From positions 1-39,333 of the forward strand of contig NZ_CALXEG010000030.1 in assembly GCF_944387275.1 (NCBI RefSeq): a stretch of DNA of 39,333 nt, in the 5' to 3' direction. The notes beneath the pieces were generated by a model, which saw only the letters and a program-made list of their open reading frames with translations, had not been told where the DNA came from and made no database searches. The stretch comes from an uncultured Pseudoflavonifractor sp. GTDB lineage: Bacteria; Bacillota; Clostridia; Oscillospirales; Oscillospiraceae. A program made the translations under genes and the position numbers. This document shows positions 1 to 7,150 of this stretch, piece by piece. Numbering within the stretch: the first letter of the stretch is position 1; every line of letters begins with the position of its first letter.

Positions 1-1280
1 CCCATGATGCCGTAGGTGGGCTTCTTGGCGGTGCAGGGGGGCATGCGCACGCCGAAGGAGCGCACGTCCACCTCCACGGGGGACCAGACGATGTTGGGGA
101 TCATGCGGCGGGGAATGATGACCCGGGGATTGGGGCAGGGCTTGCCGTCGGAGTCCAGGGTGTGCTCCCACAGCAGGCAGGTGGCCCGGGGCACGCCGTC
201 GATGTTGAAGAACACCAGCGGTTCCTTGCTGTGGATGGAGATCCCCTCATAGAGGGGGTCGCTGCCGTACTTGGTGATGCCGTCCACCCGGACGAACCAG
301 CCGTCCTCGCCGTCGGCCACGGCCAGCTTGCCGTTGTTCTTCTGGAAAGAGGGGTGGCAGATGGCCATGTCGTCGGTGACGGGCTCAATGGTACAGGTGT
401 CGCTCATGCTGATGTACCGCTCGTCGCCGGTGATGGTGCTCACGCCCAGCAGCACCCGGCCGTCGGAGCCACGCTGCACGTCCTGGAGCAGCTCGCTCTT
501 GCCGCCGCCCGAGGCGCCCTCGTGCATCATGACCATCTCGTTCTCATAGGGGGTGATGATGCGGGCGGTGCTGGCGTGGGCGGTGACCCAGCCCTCCCGC
601 TCGCCGATGTCCAGCAGGACGCTGTAAATGCCCTTCTTGGCGGAGGGGCCGGGATACAGATTGTAGGAGAAGATCTCGTGCAGGTCCTCGTGGCGGCAGT
701 GGACCACCACCTGCTTGCCCTTGAAGTGGGTGTGCCGGAAGGGCGGCGCCACGTACACCACGGAGCGGGGCTTGAAGTGCTCCACGTTCTTCATCTCCAC
801 AAAGGCCTGGAGCTGGGCCAGGGTAAAGGCGAAGAAGGCCGCGTTCCGGGGGCAGACCAGCACGGAGTCGTACCCGTACTGATAGCCGCCCGCCTTGAAG
901 GGCACCAGGATCAGCTCCTGCCGGGTGAGCCACCGGAAGGTCTCCTCCCGCAGCTCGGAGAAATCGTAGCCGTAGACGTCGGCAAAACGGGGCTTGTCGG
1001 TGGGGCCGTCATCCGCGATGCGCATGCAGTCCGGGTCACGGCGGCGCATATAGTCCTCGGTGAAGTTGACAGAGGCGCCGTTTTTGCAGCGCACCACCTC
1101 CGCTTCCTTCACATTCTTGCCGTTGACATCGTAGAGCACCTCGATCTTGTCGGTGTACTCATTGCCGAAAATCAGCTCGAACAGCACTTCCTTGCTCTCC
1201 GGAATGATAACGCTGGGGCTGTTGTAAATAATGTTCTGCAGCTCCTGCGGAAGTGTGAATTTCTCAAACAAAACGTTCAT
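1..1280 (-). CDS. DUF4914 family protein, 3' end outside window
   Basis: Only the first 426 codons lie in the window; the C-terminus runs off base 1. Translation from the ATG at 1280, with a GAGGAAC ribosome site just upstream, gives a soluble protein I recognise as DUF4914, a family of about 600-640 residues without an assigned function. It has a clear P-loop, EGASGGGKSE, at residues 254-263. This loop resembles the nucleotide-binding loops of the PEP carboxykinase/HPr kinase class, so a nucleotide-dependent activity is plausible, but that is inference. There is no signal peptide or membrane segment in the visible part. It is the first gene of its transcript, behind a good sigma-A promoter at 1339-1367. 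Family call good, function unknown. Confidence 0.85.
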   Translation of the reverse strand, partial: MNVLFEKFTLPQELQNIIYNSPSVIIPESKEVLFELIFGNEYTDKIEVLYDVNGKNVKEAEVVRCKNGASVNFTEDYMRRRDPDCMRIADDGPTDKPRFADVYGYDFSELREETFRWLTRQELILVPFKAGGYQYGYDSVLVCPRNAAFFAFTLAQLQAFVEMKNVEHFKPRSVVYVAPPFRHTHFKGKQVVVHCRHEDLHEIFSYNLYPGPSAKKGIYSVLLDIGEREGWVTAHASTARIITPYENEMVMMHEGASGGGKSELLQDVQRGSDGRVLLGVSTITGDERYISMSDTCTIEPVTDDMAICHPSFQKNNGKLAVADGEDGWFVRVDGITKYGSDPLYEGISIHSKEPLVFFNIDGVPRATCLLWEHTLDSDGKPCPNPRVIIPRRMIPNIVWSPVEVDVRSFGVRMPPCTAKKPTYGIM

Positions 1281-1338
1281 TAAGGGTTCCTCACTTTCTC
1301 CCGCCCGGCCCACCGGCCACGCGACGCGTATATGAATT

Positions 1339-1367
1339 ACTTTACCGTGAAACAAGTGCTTTGTCAA
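1339..1367 (-). promoter_or_regulatory. Sigma-A promoter of the DUF4914 gene
   Basis: On the minus strand TTGACA (1362-1367), a 17-base spacer, then TAAAGT (1339-1344), about 50 bases before the ATG. Confidence 0.7.
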
Positions 1368-1611
1368 TATGCAAAATTGCGATAAGCCGGAAATCAACTT
1401 GCATTTTCCCGGCAATAACCTCAGACTTAACCTTTCGTCCCGGTTTCCCCGGCTTTTCCCCGCATTCAACCGGCGGGCAGGGAGTGGGGCCGCTGTCCGC
1501 CTCCGCCGGCGCGGGGGAAAAAAGCGCCCTGTTCTTGCAGGGCTGGGAAGCCGATATTTCAAAAACTTCGCATTTCGGAGGGTATCCCGCTCCCCCTCCC
1601 CCGCCCCGCTC
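1368..1611. other. Intergenic stretch between divergent promoters, no gene seen
   Basis: No open frame here has a ribosome site or recognisable product. It holds a GCCCTG/CAGGGC hairpin near 1530-1546 and otherwise GC-rich sequence without a clear motif. Confidence 0.5.
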
Positions 1612-1640
1612 TTGCAGTTTTCTCCGCTTTCGTCTATAAT
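1612..1640 (+). promoter_or_regulatory. Sigma-A promoter of xpt
   Basis: TTGCAG (1612-1617), 17-base spacer, perfect TATAAT (1635-1640). The predicted start near 1647 leaves a leader of about 175 bases before xpt. Confidence 0.8.
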
Positions 1641-1646
1641 AAACTC

Positions 1647-1820
1647 TGTTGAAGAAATCGCTCCGCGGCCCCGGGGCCCTGCTCCGGCTGAAACAGGCCG
1701 GACCCCTGCGGAAGCTGCGCTCCGTGCCCGCCAAGGGGCGTCTCCACTATTCTATGTTGAAAAGATCTGTTTGCCAGATCTCCTGCCGGCCCGGGCCGCG
1801 CAGCACAGAAAGGAAAGAAA
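1647..1820 (+). promoter_or_regulatory. Long structured 5' leader of xpt, class unknown
   Basis: The leader has several self-complementary blocks: GGCCCCGGGGCC near 1668-1679, CCGGC/GCCGG around TGAAACA near 1686-1703, AGATCT-N7-AGATCT near 1763-1781, and CGGCCCGGGCCG close to the start codon. xpt genes of Firmicutes are often under a guanine riboswitch, but the conserved purine-aptamer core (TATA...TCTAC...CCGTAAA) is not present. It is either an undetected regulatory RNA or simply a GC-rich leader. Confidence 0.4.
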
Positions 1821-2396
1821 ATGGACGATCTGAAACGCCGGCTCCTCAACGACGCCGAGGTCGGGGAGGGCAACATCATCCGGGTGGATATGTTCCTCAA
1901 CCACTGCCTGGACATGGACCTGATCGAGCACGTGGGCAACGCCCTGGCCAAGCGCTTCCGTGGCGACAAGGTAACCAAAGTGCTCACAGCCGAGAGCTCC
2001 GGCATTGCGGTGGCCTGCTTTGTGGGCCGGGCGCTGGATGTGCCGGTCATCTACGCCAAGAAGTTTCAGACCGGGTACATCGACCCGGAGGTCTACTCCG
2101 CCGAGACCCACTCCTTCTCCCTGGAGAAGTCCTACACCCTGCGGGTCTCCAAGCGGTATCTGGAGGAGGACGACCGGGTACTGCTGGTGGACGACATCCT
2201 GGCCAACGGCCAGTCCATCCTGGGCCTGGCGGAGATCGTCTCCAAGGCCCGGGCCGAGGTGGCCGGCGTGGCGGTGGCCATCGAAAAAGCCATGCAGGAC
2301 GGCGGCAGGGTCCTGCGCCGCATGGGCTTCCGGGTGGAGGCCCTGGCCTGCGTGGATCGTGTGGAAAACGGAACCATCATCCTGGCCGACGACTGA
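1821..2396 (+). CDS. xpt: Xanthine phosphoribosyltransferase
   Basis: Purine-salvage enzyme that joins xanthine (and less well guanine) to PRPP to make XMP; cytosolic. The 191-residue product is normal length for the family and aligns by eye with Bacillus Xpt from the N-terminal FLNH block (residues 25-28) onward. The PRPP-binding loop VLLVDDILANGQS is at residues 120-132, and TAESSGIA (57-63) is the usual substrate-side motif. The ATG at 1821 follows an AAGGAAAG ribosome site. The gene is monocistronic, between its own promoter and a strong terminator; the pbuX permease often found downstream is missing. Regulation may lie in the long leader. Confidence 0.95.
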   Translation: MDDLKRRLLNDAEVGEGNIIRVDMFLNHCLDMDLIEHVGNALAKRFRGDKVTKVLTAESSGIAVACFVGRALDVPVIYAKKFQTGYIDPEVYSAETHSFSLEKSYTLRVSKRYLEEDDRVLLVDDILANGQSILGLAEIVSKARAEVAGVAVAIEKAMQDGGRVLRRMGFRVEALACVDRVENGTIILADD

Positions 2397-2427
2397 CCGC
2401 CCTCTGCCGCGGCCGGCGTCAGGACAG

Positions 2428-2471
2428 AGAAAACGGGAGGCCCGGGCAATTGCCCGGGCCTCCCGTTTTCT
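2428..2471. terminator. Bidirectional terminator between xpt and FMN-binding gene
   Basis: A perfect 44-base palindrome: 22-base arms meeting at CAATTG, with AAAA on one shoulder and TTTT on the other. T-rich sequence follows the hairpin in both directions, as needed for two convergent genes. Confidence 0.9.
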
Positions 2472-2500
2472 GTCTTTCTCTGTGCCTCCCGCCGGACCGC

Positions 2501-2887
2501 TTACAGCACCTTCTTGTTGTCCGGTCCGGGAGAGGTGACGATGACCTTGTCCGGAGTGATGACCAGCGCGCCCTTGACGGTCATGGCGCCGTGGAACACC
2601 GCCATGGCCTTCTCCCGGAAGGCGTCCACCACCGGGCCCTCGGTCTGGTACACGGCGGTCCCCTTGACCTGGTAGCCCTCAGAGGTCTTGGGGTCAAAGG
2701 CGGAGACGGCAATCTTCCCGTTGGCCTGCACGTTTTTCACCGTGGTATCCATCATCACGTCGCCCACCACCAGCAGCCCGTCCTCGGTGACATCCTTGAA
2801 GCCCACCGGAACCACATTGGGCACGTCGGAGCAGGTGGCCACGCTCCACACATTCGCTTTCAGTACCTTCACAACATTTTCCGTCAC
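2501..2887 (-). CDS. Pyridoxamine 5'-phosphate oxidase-like FMN-binding protein
   Basis: A 128-residue single-domain protein of the FMN-binding split-barrel (pyridoxamine 5'-phosphate oxidase-like) superfamily. The order is recognisable: an N-terminal strand with VATCSDVPNVVPVGF (residues 14-28), LLVVGDVMMDTTVKNV in the middle, and a strand containing GYQVKGTAVYQTEG. Such stand-alone proteins bind flavin; the substrate is usually unknown and cannot be read here. I start at the GTG at 2887 because GGAGGG lies 7 bases upstream and upstream codons in frame do not fit the family. It has its own promoter and converges on xpt. Confidence 0.8.
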   Translation of the reverse strand: MTENVVKVLKANVWSVATCSDVPNVVPVGFKDVTEDGLLVVGDVMMDTTVKNVQANGKIAVSAFDPKTSEGYQVKGTAVYQTEGPVVDAFREKAMAVFHGAMTVKGALVITPDKVIVTSPGPDNKKVL

Positions 2888-2938
2888 AAGGGGTCCCTCC
2901 GTTTCTCTAAAGCATTGGCGATCAGGGGTTCTTTTCCC

Positions 2939-2967
2939 ATTATATCGCCTTTTTTCGCCTTTGAAAA
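2939..2967 (-). promoter_or_regulatory. Promoter of the FMN-binding gene
   Basis: On the minus strand TTTTCA (2962-2967), 17-base spacer, perfect TATAAT (2939-2944), lying just after the hisC stop. Confidence 0.65.
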
Positions 2968-2994
2968 GCGGAGGGGGAAAATTTTTCCTGCTTC

Positions 2995-4068
2995 TCAGTC
3001 CCCGGGGAACTGCCGGAGCAGCTCCTCCATGACCCGACAGAAGGTGTCCATGTCCTCGTCGGTGCCGATGGACACCCGCAGGCAGTTGGAGATGCGGGGC
3101 TTGTCCCACCAGCGCACCAGGATGCCCCGCTCCCGCAGGCCGTCCAGCAGGGCCTTGGCGGGGGCGTGCTCGTGGGAGATGAAGAGGAAGTTGGTGGACG
3201 AGTCGTAGACCCGGAAGCCCATCTGCTTTAGGCGGCAGGCGGTGACCTCCCGGGTGTTGCTCACCTTGGCCACCACACAGCGGAAGTAGGGGTCGTCCCG
3301 GATGGCGGCCACCGCCCCCGCCTGGGCCAGCCGGTCCACGGTATAGGAGTTGAAGGAGTTCTTCACGCAGTTGAGGGCGGCGGTCAGGTCGGCGCTGCCC
3401 ATGGCGTAGCCCACCCGCAGGCCGGCCAGGGAGCGGGACTTGGACAGGGTGCGCACCACCACCAGGTTGGGGCAGCTGTCCAGCAGGGCCACCGAGGAGT
3501 GGGCGCCGAAGTCCACATAGGCCTCGTCCACCATCACCACCGCCTCCGGGTTGGCGTTGGCGATCTCCCGGATGGCGTGGAGGGGCAGCTCACGGCCCGT
3601 GGGGGCGTTGGGGTTGGCGATGACCACGCCGCCGTTGCCACCCAGGAACTGCTCCACCGGCACACCGAAGTTCTCGTCCAGCGGGATCTCCCGGTAGTCC
3701 AGGCCGAAGAGCTGGGCGTAGACGGGATAAAAGCTGTATGTAATGTCGGGGAACACCACGGCCTTCCCCGGGGTGAAGAAGGCGTAGAAGCACATGGCCA
3801 GCACTTCGTCGGAGCCGTTGCCCACAAAGATCCGGTCCGGGCTCATGCCGTGGTAGGAGGCGATGGCCTCCCGCAGCTCGGTGCACTCCGGGTCGGGATA
3901 GAGCCGCAGGGCGCTGCCCGCCTCCTGCCGGATGGCCTCCGTCACCAGCGCGGAGGGGGGATAGGGGTTTTCATTGGTGTTCAGCTTGATAAACTTCCGG
4001 TCTCTGGGCTGCTCCCCCGGCGTATAGGGCACCAGCTCCCGAATCCGTTCGCTCCAGAGTTCCTTCAT
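2995..4068 (-). CDS. hisC: Histidinol-phosphate aminotransferase
   Basis: PLP enzyme of histidine biosynthesis (histidinol phosphate + 2-oxoglutarate to imidazole acetol phosphate + glutamate, reversible); fold type I aminotransferase, 357 residues, normal length. Visible motifs: NENPYPP at 33-39, NPNAPTG at 152-158, DEAY at 181-184, and the PLP lysine K210 in TLSKSRSLAGLRVG. The start ATG overlaps the stop of the upstream DUF951 gene by 4 bases (ATGA), so the two are translationally coupled. No other his genes are nearby; such orphan HisC copies can also act on other aromatic substrates, so the exact pathway is inferred from the family. Confidence 0.9.
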   Translation of the reverse strand: MKELWSERIRELVPYTPGEQPRDRKFIKLNTNENPYPPSALVTEAIRQEAGSALRLYPDPECTELREAIASYHGMSPDRIFVGNGSDEVLAMCFYAFFTPGKAVVFPDITYSFYPVYAQLFGLDYREIPLDENFGVPVEQFLGGNGGVVIANPNAPTGRELPLHAIREIANANPEAVVMVDEAYVDFGAHSSVALLDSCPNLVVVRTLSKSRSLAGLRVGYAMGSADLTAALNCVKNSFNSYTVDRLAQAGAVAAIRDDPYFRCVVAKVSNTREVTACRLKQMGFRVYDSSTNFLFISHEHAPAKALLDGLRERGILVRWWDKPRISNCLRVSIGTDEDMDTFCRVMEELLRQFPGD

Positions 4069-4259
4069 GTGTTTTCCTCCCCGGTACGCAGAATTTTTTT
4101 GATATTTTTCTCCGCCTTGCTGCGGGGCAGCATCAACTCATGGCCGCAGCCCTCACAGCGCAGTTTGAAGTCCATGCCCACCCGCAGCACCTGCCAGCGC
4201 TTGCTGCCGCAGGGGTGCTCTTTTTTCAGCTCCAGCACATCGCCCACGCGCACATCCAT
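4065..4259 (-). CDS. DUF951 family small zinc-binding-like protein
   Basis: A 64-residue protein of the DUF951 family, common in Firmicutes. It opens with VRVGDVLELKKEHPCGSKRW and carries C17 plus CEGCGH (C35, C38), a likely metal site with a third cysteine. It has no membrane segment. The function is not established; the basic C-terminus (KAEKNIKKIL) and the RNA-like CGS motif hint at nucleic-acid binding, but that is only inference. The ATG at 4259 follows GGAGGAA. It is the first gene of a two-gene transcript with hisC, overlapping it by 4 bases, behind a near-consensus promoter. Confidence 0.85.
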   Translation of the reverse strand: MDVRVGDVLELKKEHPCGSKRWQVLRVGMDFKLRCEGCGHELMLPRSKAEKNIKKILRTGEENT

Positions 4260-4310
4260 GGAAATTCCTCCTGTCCGGCCCCGGGCCGTCCAAAAAATAG
4301 AATTACCTAT

Positions 4311-4340
4311 ATTATAAGTTTCTCTCCCTTTCCCTGTCAA
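4311..4340 (-). promoter_or_regulatory. Strong promoter of DUF951-hisC
   Basis: On the minus strand perfect TTGACA (4335-4340), 18-base spacer, perfect TATAAT (4311-4316). Confidence 0.8.
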
Positions 4341-4406
4341 TTCGCAGAGCCAAACCGCATATAGTGGCCTGTCGGGAAAAATCTCCGCTGCGGCCGAAAG
4401 GATTTG

Positions 4407-5345
4407 GTGAAATTGACGACTCTGTTTCCGCCTGAAGGGCGGCTGCTGCACACCGAGGAGAATCAGGCCCTCTGCGCCACAAAGGCGGGGCTCATCCGGG
4501 CCATGGAGGGGCGGCGGGTACTGGAGGGAAAGGCCGTCCTCTGCGACGCCGGCCACAATCTGACTGTAACGTTAGGTCCCTTTACAGGCTACATCCCACG
4601 GGAGGAGGCGGCCCTGGGCATCGCAGAGGGAACCACCCGGGACATCGCCATTCTCTCCCGGGTTGGGAAGCCTGTCTCCTTTACAGTTGAGGCGGTGGAG
4701 CAGGAAGCGGGCTTGCTCCGGCCGCGGCTCTCCCGCCGGGCCGCCCAGGCCATGGCCCTGGAGCGGCTGATGGACACCCTGGAGCCCGGCATGGTCCTCC
4801 CCGCCACAGTGTCCCACCTGGAGCCCTTTGGGGCCTTTGTGGACATCGGCTGCGGCGCGCCGTCCATGATCAGCATCGAGCGCATCTCGGTCTCCCGCAT
4901 CCCTCATCCGGACCGGCGCTTCACCGTGGGGCAGGAGATCTTCGCCGTGGTGCTGGCGACCTGTCCCGATCTGGGCCGGGTGGTCCTCTCCCACCGGGAG
5001 CTGCTGGGCACCTGGCAGGAGAACGCCGCCCGGTTCTCCGCCGGCATGACTGTGCCCGGCTGGGTGCGGGGCGTCAAGGAGTACGGCATCTTTGTGGAGC
5101 TGGCCCCCAACCTGTCCGGCCTGGCCGAGCCCAGAGGGGACCTCCACGAGGGGGACCGGGTCTCCGTGTACATCAAGGCCATCTTCCCCGAGCGGATGAA
5201 GATCAAGCTGCTGGTCATCGAGAAGCTGCCGCCGGAGGGACCACAGCCGCTGGCCTACTTCCTGCCCCCCAGCGGGCGCCTGGACTGCTGGCACTACGCC
5301 CCCGAGGGCTGCCGCAAGGCGGGGGCCGAGACCATGTTCCGATAG
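4407..5345 (+). CDS. S1 RNA-binding domain protein
   Basis: A 312-residue protein with two clear S1 (OB-fold) domains: roughly residues 128-200 (LEPGMVLPATVSHLEPFGAF...) and 213-272 (GMTVPGWVRGVKEYGIFVEL...). A more degenerate S1-like stretch lies at about 40-110. This matches the clostridial S1-like proteins often labelled as 30S protein S1; it is much shorter than true ribosomal S1 and more likely a general RNA-binding factor. The start is uncertain among TTG 4404, GTG 4407 and TTG 4413; GTG 4407 best fits the AAAGGA ribosome site. It is divergent from DUF951-hisC, and I see no convincing promoter of its own in the short spacer. Confidence 0.85.
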   Translation: MKLTTLFPPEGRLLHTEENQALCATKAGLIRAMEGRRVLEGKAVLCDAGHNLTVTLGPFTGYIPREEAALGIAEGTTRDIAILSRVGKPVSFTVEAVEQEAGLLRPRLSRRAAQAMALERLMDTLEPGMVLPATVSHLEPFGAFVDIGCGAPSMISIERISVSRIPHPDRRFTVGQEIFAVVLATCPDLGRVVLSHRELLGTWQENAARFSAGMTVPGWVRGVKEYGIFVELAPNLSGLAEPRGDLHEGDRVSVYIKAIFPERMKIKLLVIEKLPPEGPQPLAYFLPPSGRLDCWHYAPEGCRKAGAETMFR

Positions 5346-5349
5346 AAAA

Positions 5350-5379
5350 AAAGGGAGGATGCCGGGGCATCCTCCCTTT
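5350..5379. terminator. Terminator between the S1 gene and folT
   Basis: A 14-base perfect stem (AAAGGGAGGATGCC and its complement) followed by CCTTTT. The A tract on the other side makes it usable from both directions. Confidence 0.85.
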
Positions 5380-5383
5380 CCTT

Positions 5384-6001
5384 TTAAATAAATGCCAGAC
5401 GCCGCTCGGCCTGGTTGGGCAGGGCGCCCATCCGGTAGAGCACCGGCACCAGCGCCCCGAAGAGCACCACCAGCATGAGGGTCTGCACGGGGAGCATCAG
5501 GGTGTTCTTGACCATGCTGTTGGTCATGTAGTAGAGGTAGCCCTTGCTGTACAGGATCGCGCTCCACAGGCTGCCCAGGAACACGTTCATCACGTTGGTG
5601 CACAGCTTGGCCAGGAAGATGCGCAGCACCGTCACCCGGGCCCGGTAGAAGAACAGGGCGTAGATCAGGGTACCCAGCATGGTGGTGAGCATATAGCCCG
5701 GGAAATAGGGCTCGCCGCTGGAGGCCAGGAAGAAGGACAGGGTGTCCTCCGCCGCGCCGAACACCAGGGCGGTCACCGGGCCGCACACCAGGGCGCACAG
5801 GGCCCGGGCCAGAAAGCCGAAGCTGATCTTCAGCCCCGCGTAGATGGGGATGGAGAACTTGGAGAGGATGATGCAGGCGGCGATCATCAGCGCGGCGAAG
5901 ACCAGACTGCGCAGGCTGCGGAATTCCTTCATGGCGCAGCGCCAGTAGGCGGCGGAGAAGGGCGTCTTGAACATGGTGCGGTTTTGCTGAAAAATGGGCA
6001 T
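5384..6001 (-). CDS. folT: Folate ECF transporter S component
   Basis: Substrate-binding membrane subunit of an energy-coupling-factor vitamin transporter; it captures folate outside and works with the shared EcfA1-EcfA2-EcfT core. The 205-residue product has about five to six hydrophobic segments, beginning with SLVFAALMIAACIILSKFSI. Its N-terminus MFKTPFSAAYWRCA is typical of clostridial FolT. I start at ATG 6001, which has AAGGAGG 7 bases upstream; the longer open frame runs back through the riboswitch and is not real. The gene stands alone, and its specificity is supported by the probable tetrahydrofolate riboswitch in its leader. The core module is at 25183-27775. Confidence 0.85.
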   Translation of the reverse strand: MPIFQQNRTMFKTPFSAAYWRCAMKEFRSLRSLVFAALMIAACIILSKFSIPIYAGLKISFGFLARALCALVCGPVTALVFGAAEDTLSFFLASSGEPYFPGYMLTTMLGTLIYALFFYRARVTVLRIFLAKLCTNVMNVFLGSLWSAILYSKGYLYYMTNSMVKNTLMLPVQTLMLVVLFGALVPVLYRMGALPNQAERRLAFI

Positions 6002-6061
6002 AAAAAAGCCTCCTTCTGTATTCGGCAGCCCGCGGAAAGCGGGAACGCCGCACAGAGGAGG
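6002..6061 (-). terminator. folT expression platform: terminator and SD-sequestering hairpin
   Basis: On the minus strand CCTCCTCTGT (from 6061) pairs with ACAGAAGGAGG (to 6009), enclosing CGGC/GCCG and CCCGC/GCGGG. A run of six T follows directly and ends at the ATG. The same stem would bury the ribosome site and look like an intrinsic terminator, so ligand control could act on either step. Confidence 0.65.
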
Positions 6062-6092
6062 GCCGTGGTCTCCCACAGCGCGCCTGATATGC

Positions 6093-6209
6093 GGCAGCGG
6101 GATGCGGAGGGCGTACTGCAAGCCTGCGGCTTTTCGTCCGGCGGACAACTCCCCGTCCCGCCGGCACTGGACCTCTTGCGAGGTACTGCACACGCGCTCC
6201 TACTCTGCC
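6093..6209 (-). ncRNA. Probable tetrahydrofolate (THF) riboswitch upstream of folT
   Basis: Read on the minus strand, the leader fits the class I THF aptamer found before folT in Firmicutes. P1 is GGCAG/CTGCC at the ends. It is followed by the conserved AGTAG and on the 3' side preceded by GCATCC. P2 pairs GGAGCGCGTG with TACGCCCTCC with one mismatch. P3 pairs CCGGCGGGAC with GTCCGCCGG and is followed directly by conserved ACGAA, then a small AAGCC-GCA-GGCTT hairpin. An ACCTC-GCAA-GAGGT hairpin is inserted between P2 and P3. The transcript start predicted from the promoter is only a few bases before P1. A covariance search with the Rfam THF model (RF01831) would settle it. Confidence 0.75.
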
Positions 6210-6220
6210 TGATAGAGGCC

Positions 6221-6249
6221 ATTATAGCCCCGAGCCGGGAAAAATGCAA
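6221..6249 (-). promoter_or_regulatory. Promoter of the folT leader
   Basis: On the minus strand TTGCAT (6244-6249), 17-base spacer, perfect TATAAT (6221-6226). Confidence 0.8.
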
Positions 6250-6250
6250 G

Positions 6251-6294
6251 CAGAAATCCGCCGGACCCGGAAATACCATTCCAGGCCCGGCGGA
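6251..6294 (-). terminator. Terminator after recO
   Basis: Arms 6280-6294 and 6257-6271 form a 15-bp stem with two G-U pairs, followed on the minus strand by TTTCTG. It ends the yqfC-recO operon just before the folT promoter. Confidence 0.6.
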
Positions 6295-6302
6295 CCGCGC
6301 CC

Positions 6303-7061
6303 TCACGGCCGGAGGGCGGAGAGCTGCTTGTAGAAGTCCAGGGTGCCGAAGCCCCGTTCCAGCTGGGTGAGAAGAAAGGCCTCGCACACGTCGCTCATCT
6401 TCTTCTGGGACGGCGTATCCAGCTTGAAGGAGAACAGGCGCTTGGGGTCGCCCATCACCACGTGCCGCATGGCGGCCAGGGACGGGCCGTCCAGGGGCAT
6501 GGACACCCCGTCCCCCACGCCGCCCCGGCAGCGGGCGCAGTGGAGCACCCCCTCCCGCAGGTGGAGCCGGGGCTCCTCCGGCTCGGGCACGCCGCACACC
6601 GCGCAGGCGTCCAGCAGGGGCTCGTACCCCGCCAGTGACAGCAGCTTGAGCTCGTAGGCCGCCTTCACCAGGGGCAGGGGCTTATTGAGCTTGTCCAGGG
6701 CGTAGAGGGAGTTGAGGATCAGGGACAGGAGATCCGGGTCCGCCCTGCCCTCCTCGGCCACCGTCTCCATCACCTCGGCGAAGTAGGAGCCCAGGGCCAG
6801 CTTGTCCACGTCCTGCCGCACCCCCCAGAACTGCTCCAGAGAGTCCCCCTGGTCCATGGACCAGTAGTCCCGGTACTCGAACAACGTCAGCTCCGAGTAC
6901 ACCAGCAACTGGGCCGCGGCGGCCAGCGGGCTGTTCTTCCGCCGGCAGCCCCTGGCCTTGACCGTCAGCTTCCCCAGGTCCCGGGTGAGGACGGTGAGGA
7001 TTTTATCCGATTCCTTGTAATTGACCTCCCGCAGGACGATCCCCTGGGTCGTCAGGTGCAT
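6303..7061 (-). CDS. recO: DNA repair protein RecO
   Basis: Recombination mediator that, with RecR, loads RecA on SSB-coated single-stranded DNA and anneals strands. The 252-residue product has the N-terminal OB fold (TTQGIVLREVNYKESDKILTV..., residues 4-60) and a C-terminal helical part with a four-cysteine zinc site, CAVCG and CARC. I choose ATG 7061, with GGTGA 5 bases upstream, over the GTG codons at 7073, because family members start with this M-x-L-T-T motif. Last gene of the long minus-strand operon; the era-yqzL-recO order is conserved in Firmicutes. Confidence 0.93.
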   Translation of the reverse strand: MHLTTQGIVLREVNYKESDKILTVLTRDLGKLTVKARGCRRKNSPLAAAAQLLVYSELTLFEYRDYWSMDQGDSLEQFWGVRQDVDKLALGSYFAEVMETVAEEGRADPDLLSLILNSLYALDKLNKPLPLVKAAYELKLLSLAGYEPLLDACAVCGVPEPEEPRLHLREGVLHCARCRGGVGDGVSMPLDGPSLAAMRHVVMGDPKRLFSFKLDTPSQKKMSDVCEAFLLTQLERGFGTLDFYKQLSALRP

Positions 7062-7103
7062 ATGATTCACCACGCAGTATGTATATTTCCCGCTCCAGCC
7101 GAA

Positions 7104-7136
7104 CCGGCCCGGCGAACCGCGGGTTCGCCGGGCCGG
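7104..7136. repeat. 15-bp inverted repeat between yqzL and recO
   Basis: CCGGCCCGGCGAACC and its exact complement flank a 3-base loop. No T tract follows on either strand, so it is not a standard terminator; it may act as an RNA-processing or attenuation hairpin inside the operon. Confidence 0.7.
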
Positions 7137-7150
7137 ACCGAAGCAGCGCG

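Noticed and set aside
162-1283. Long plus-strand open frame of 373 codons
   Set aside because: It is the antisense shadow of DUF4914, has histidine/valine/glycine-rich composition and no ribosome site. The same applies to other long frames opposite GC-rich genes, such as 19091-21706 opposite clpE.
1647-1820. Purine riboswitch before xpt
   Set aside because: The expected aptamer core strings are absent; only generic GC-rich pairing is seen.
6002-6193. N-terminal extension of FolT through the leader
   Set aside because: The extra 64 codons are low-homology sequence encoded by the riboswitch and hairpin; ATG 6001 has a strong ribosome site.
7104-7136. Intrinsic terminator between yqzL and recO
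   Set aside because: No T tract follows the stem on either strand, and the flanking genes belong to one conserved operon.
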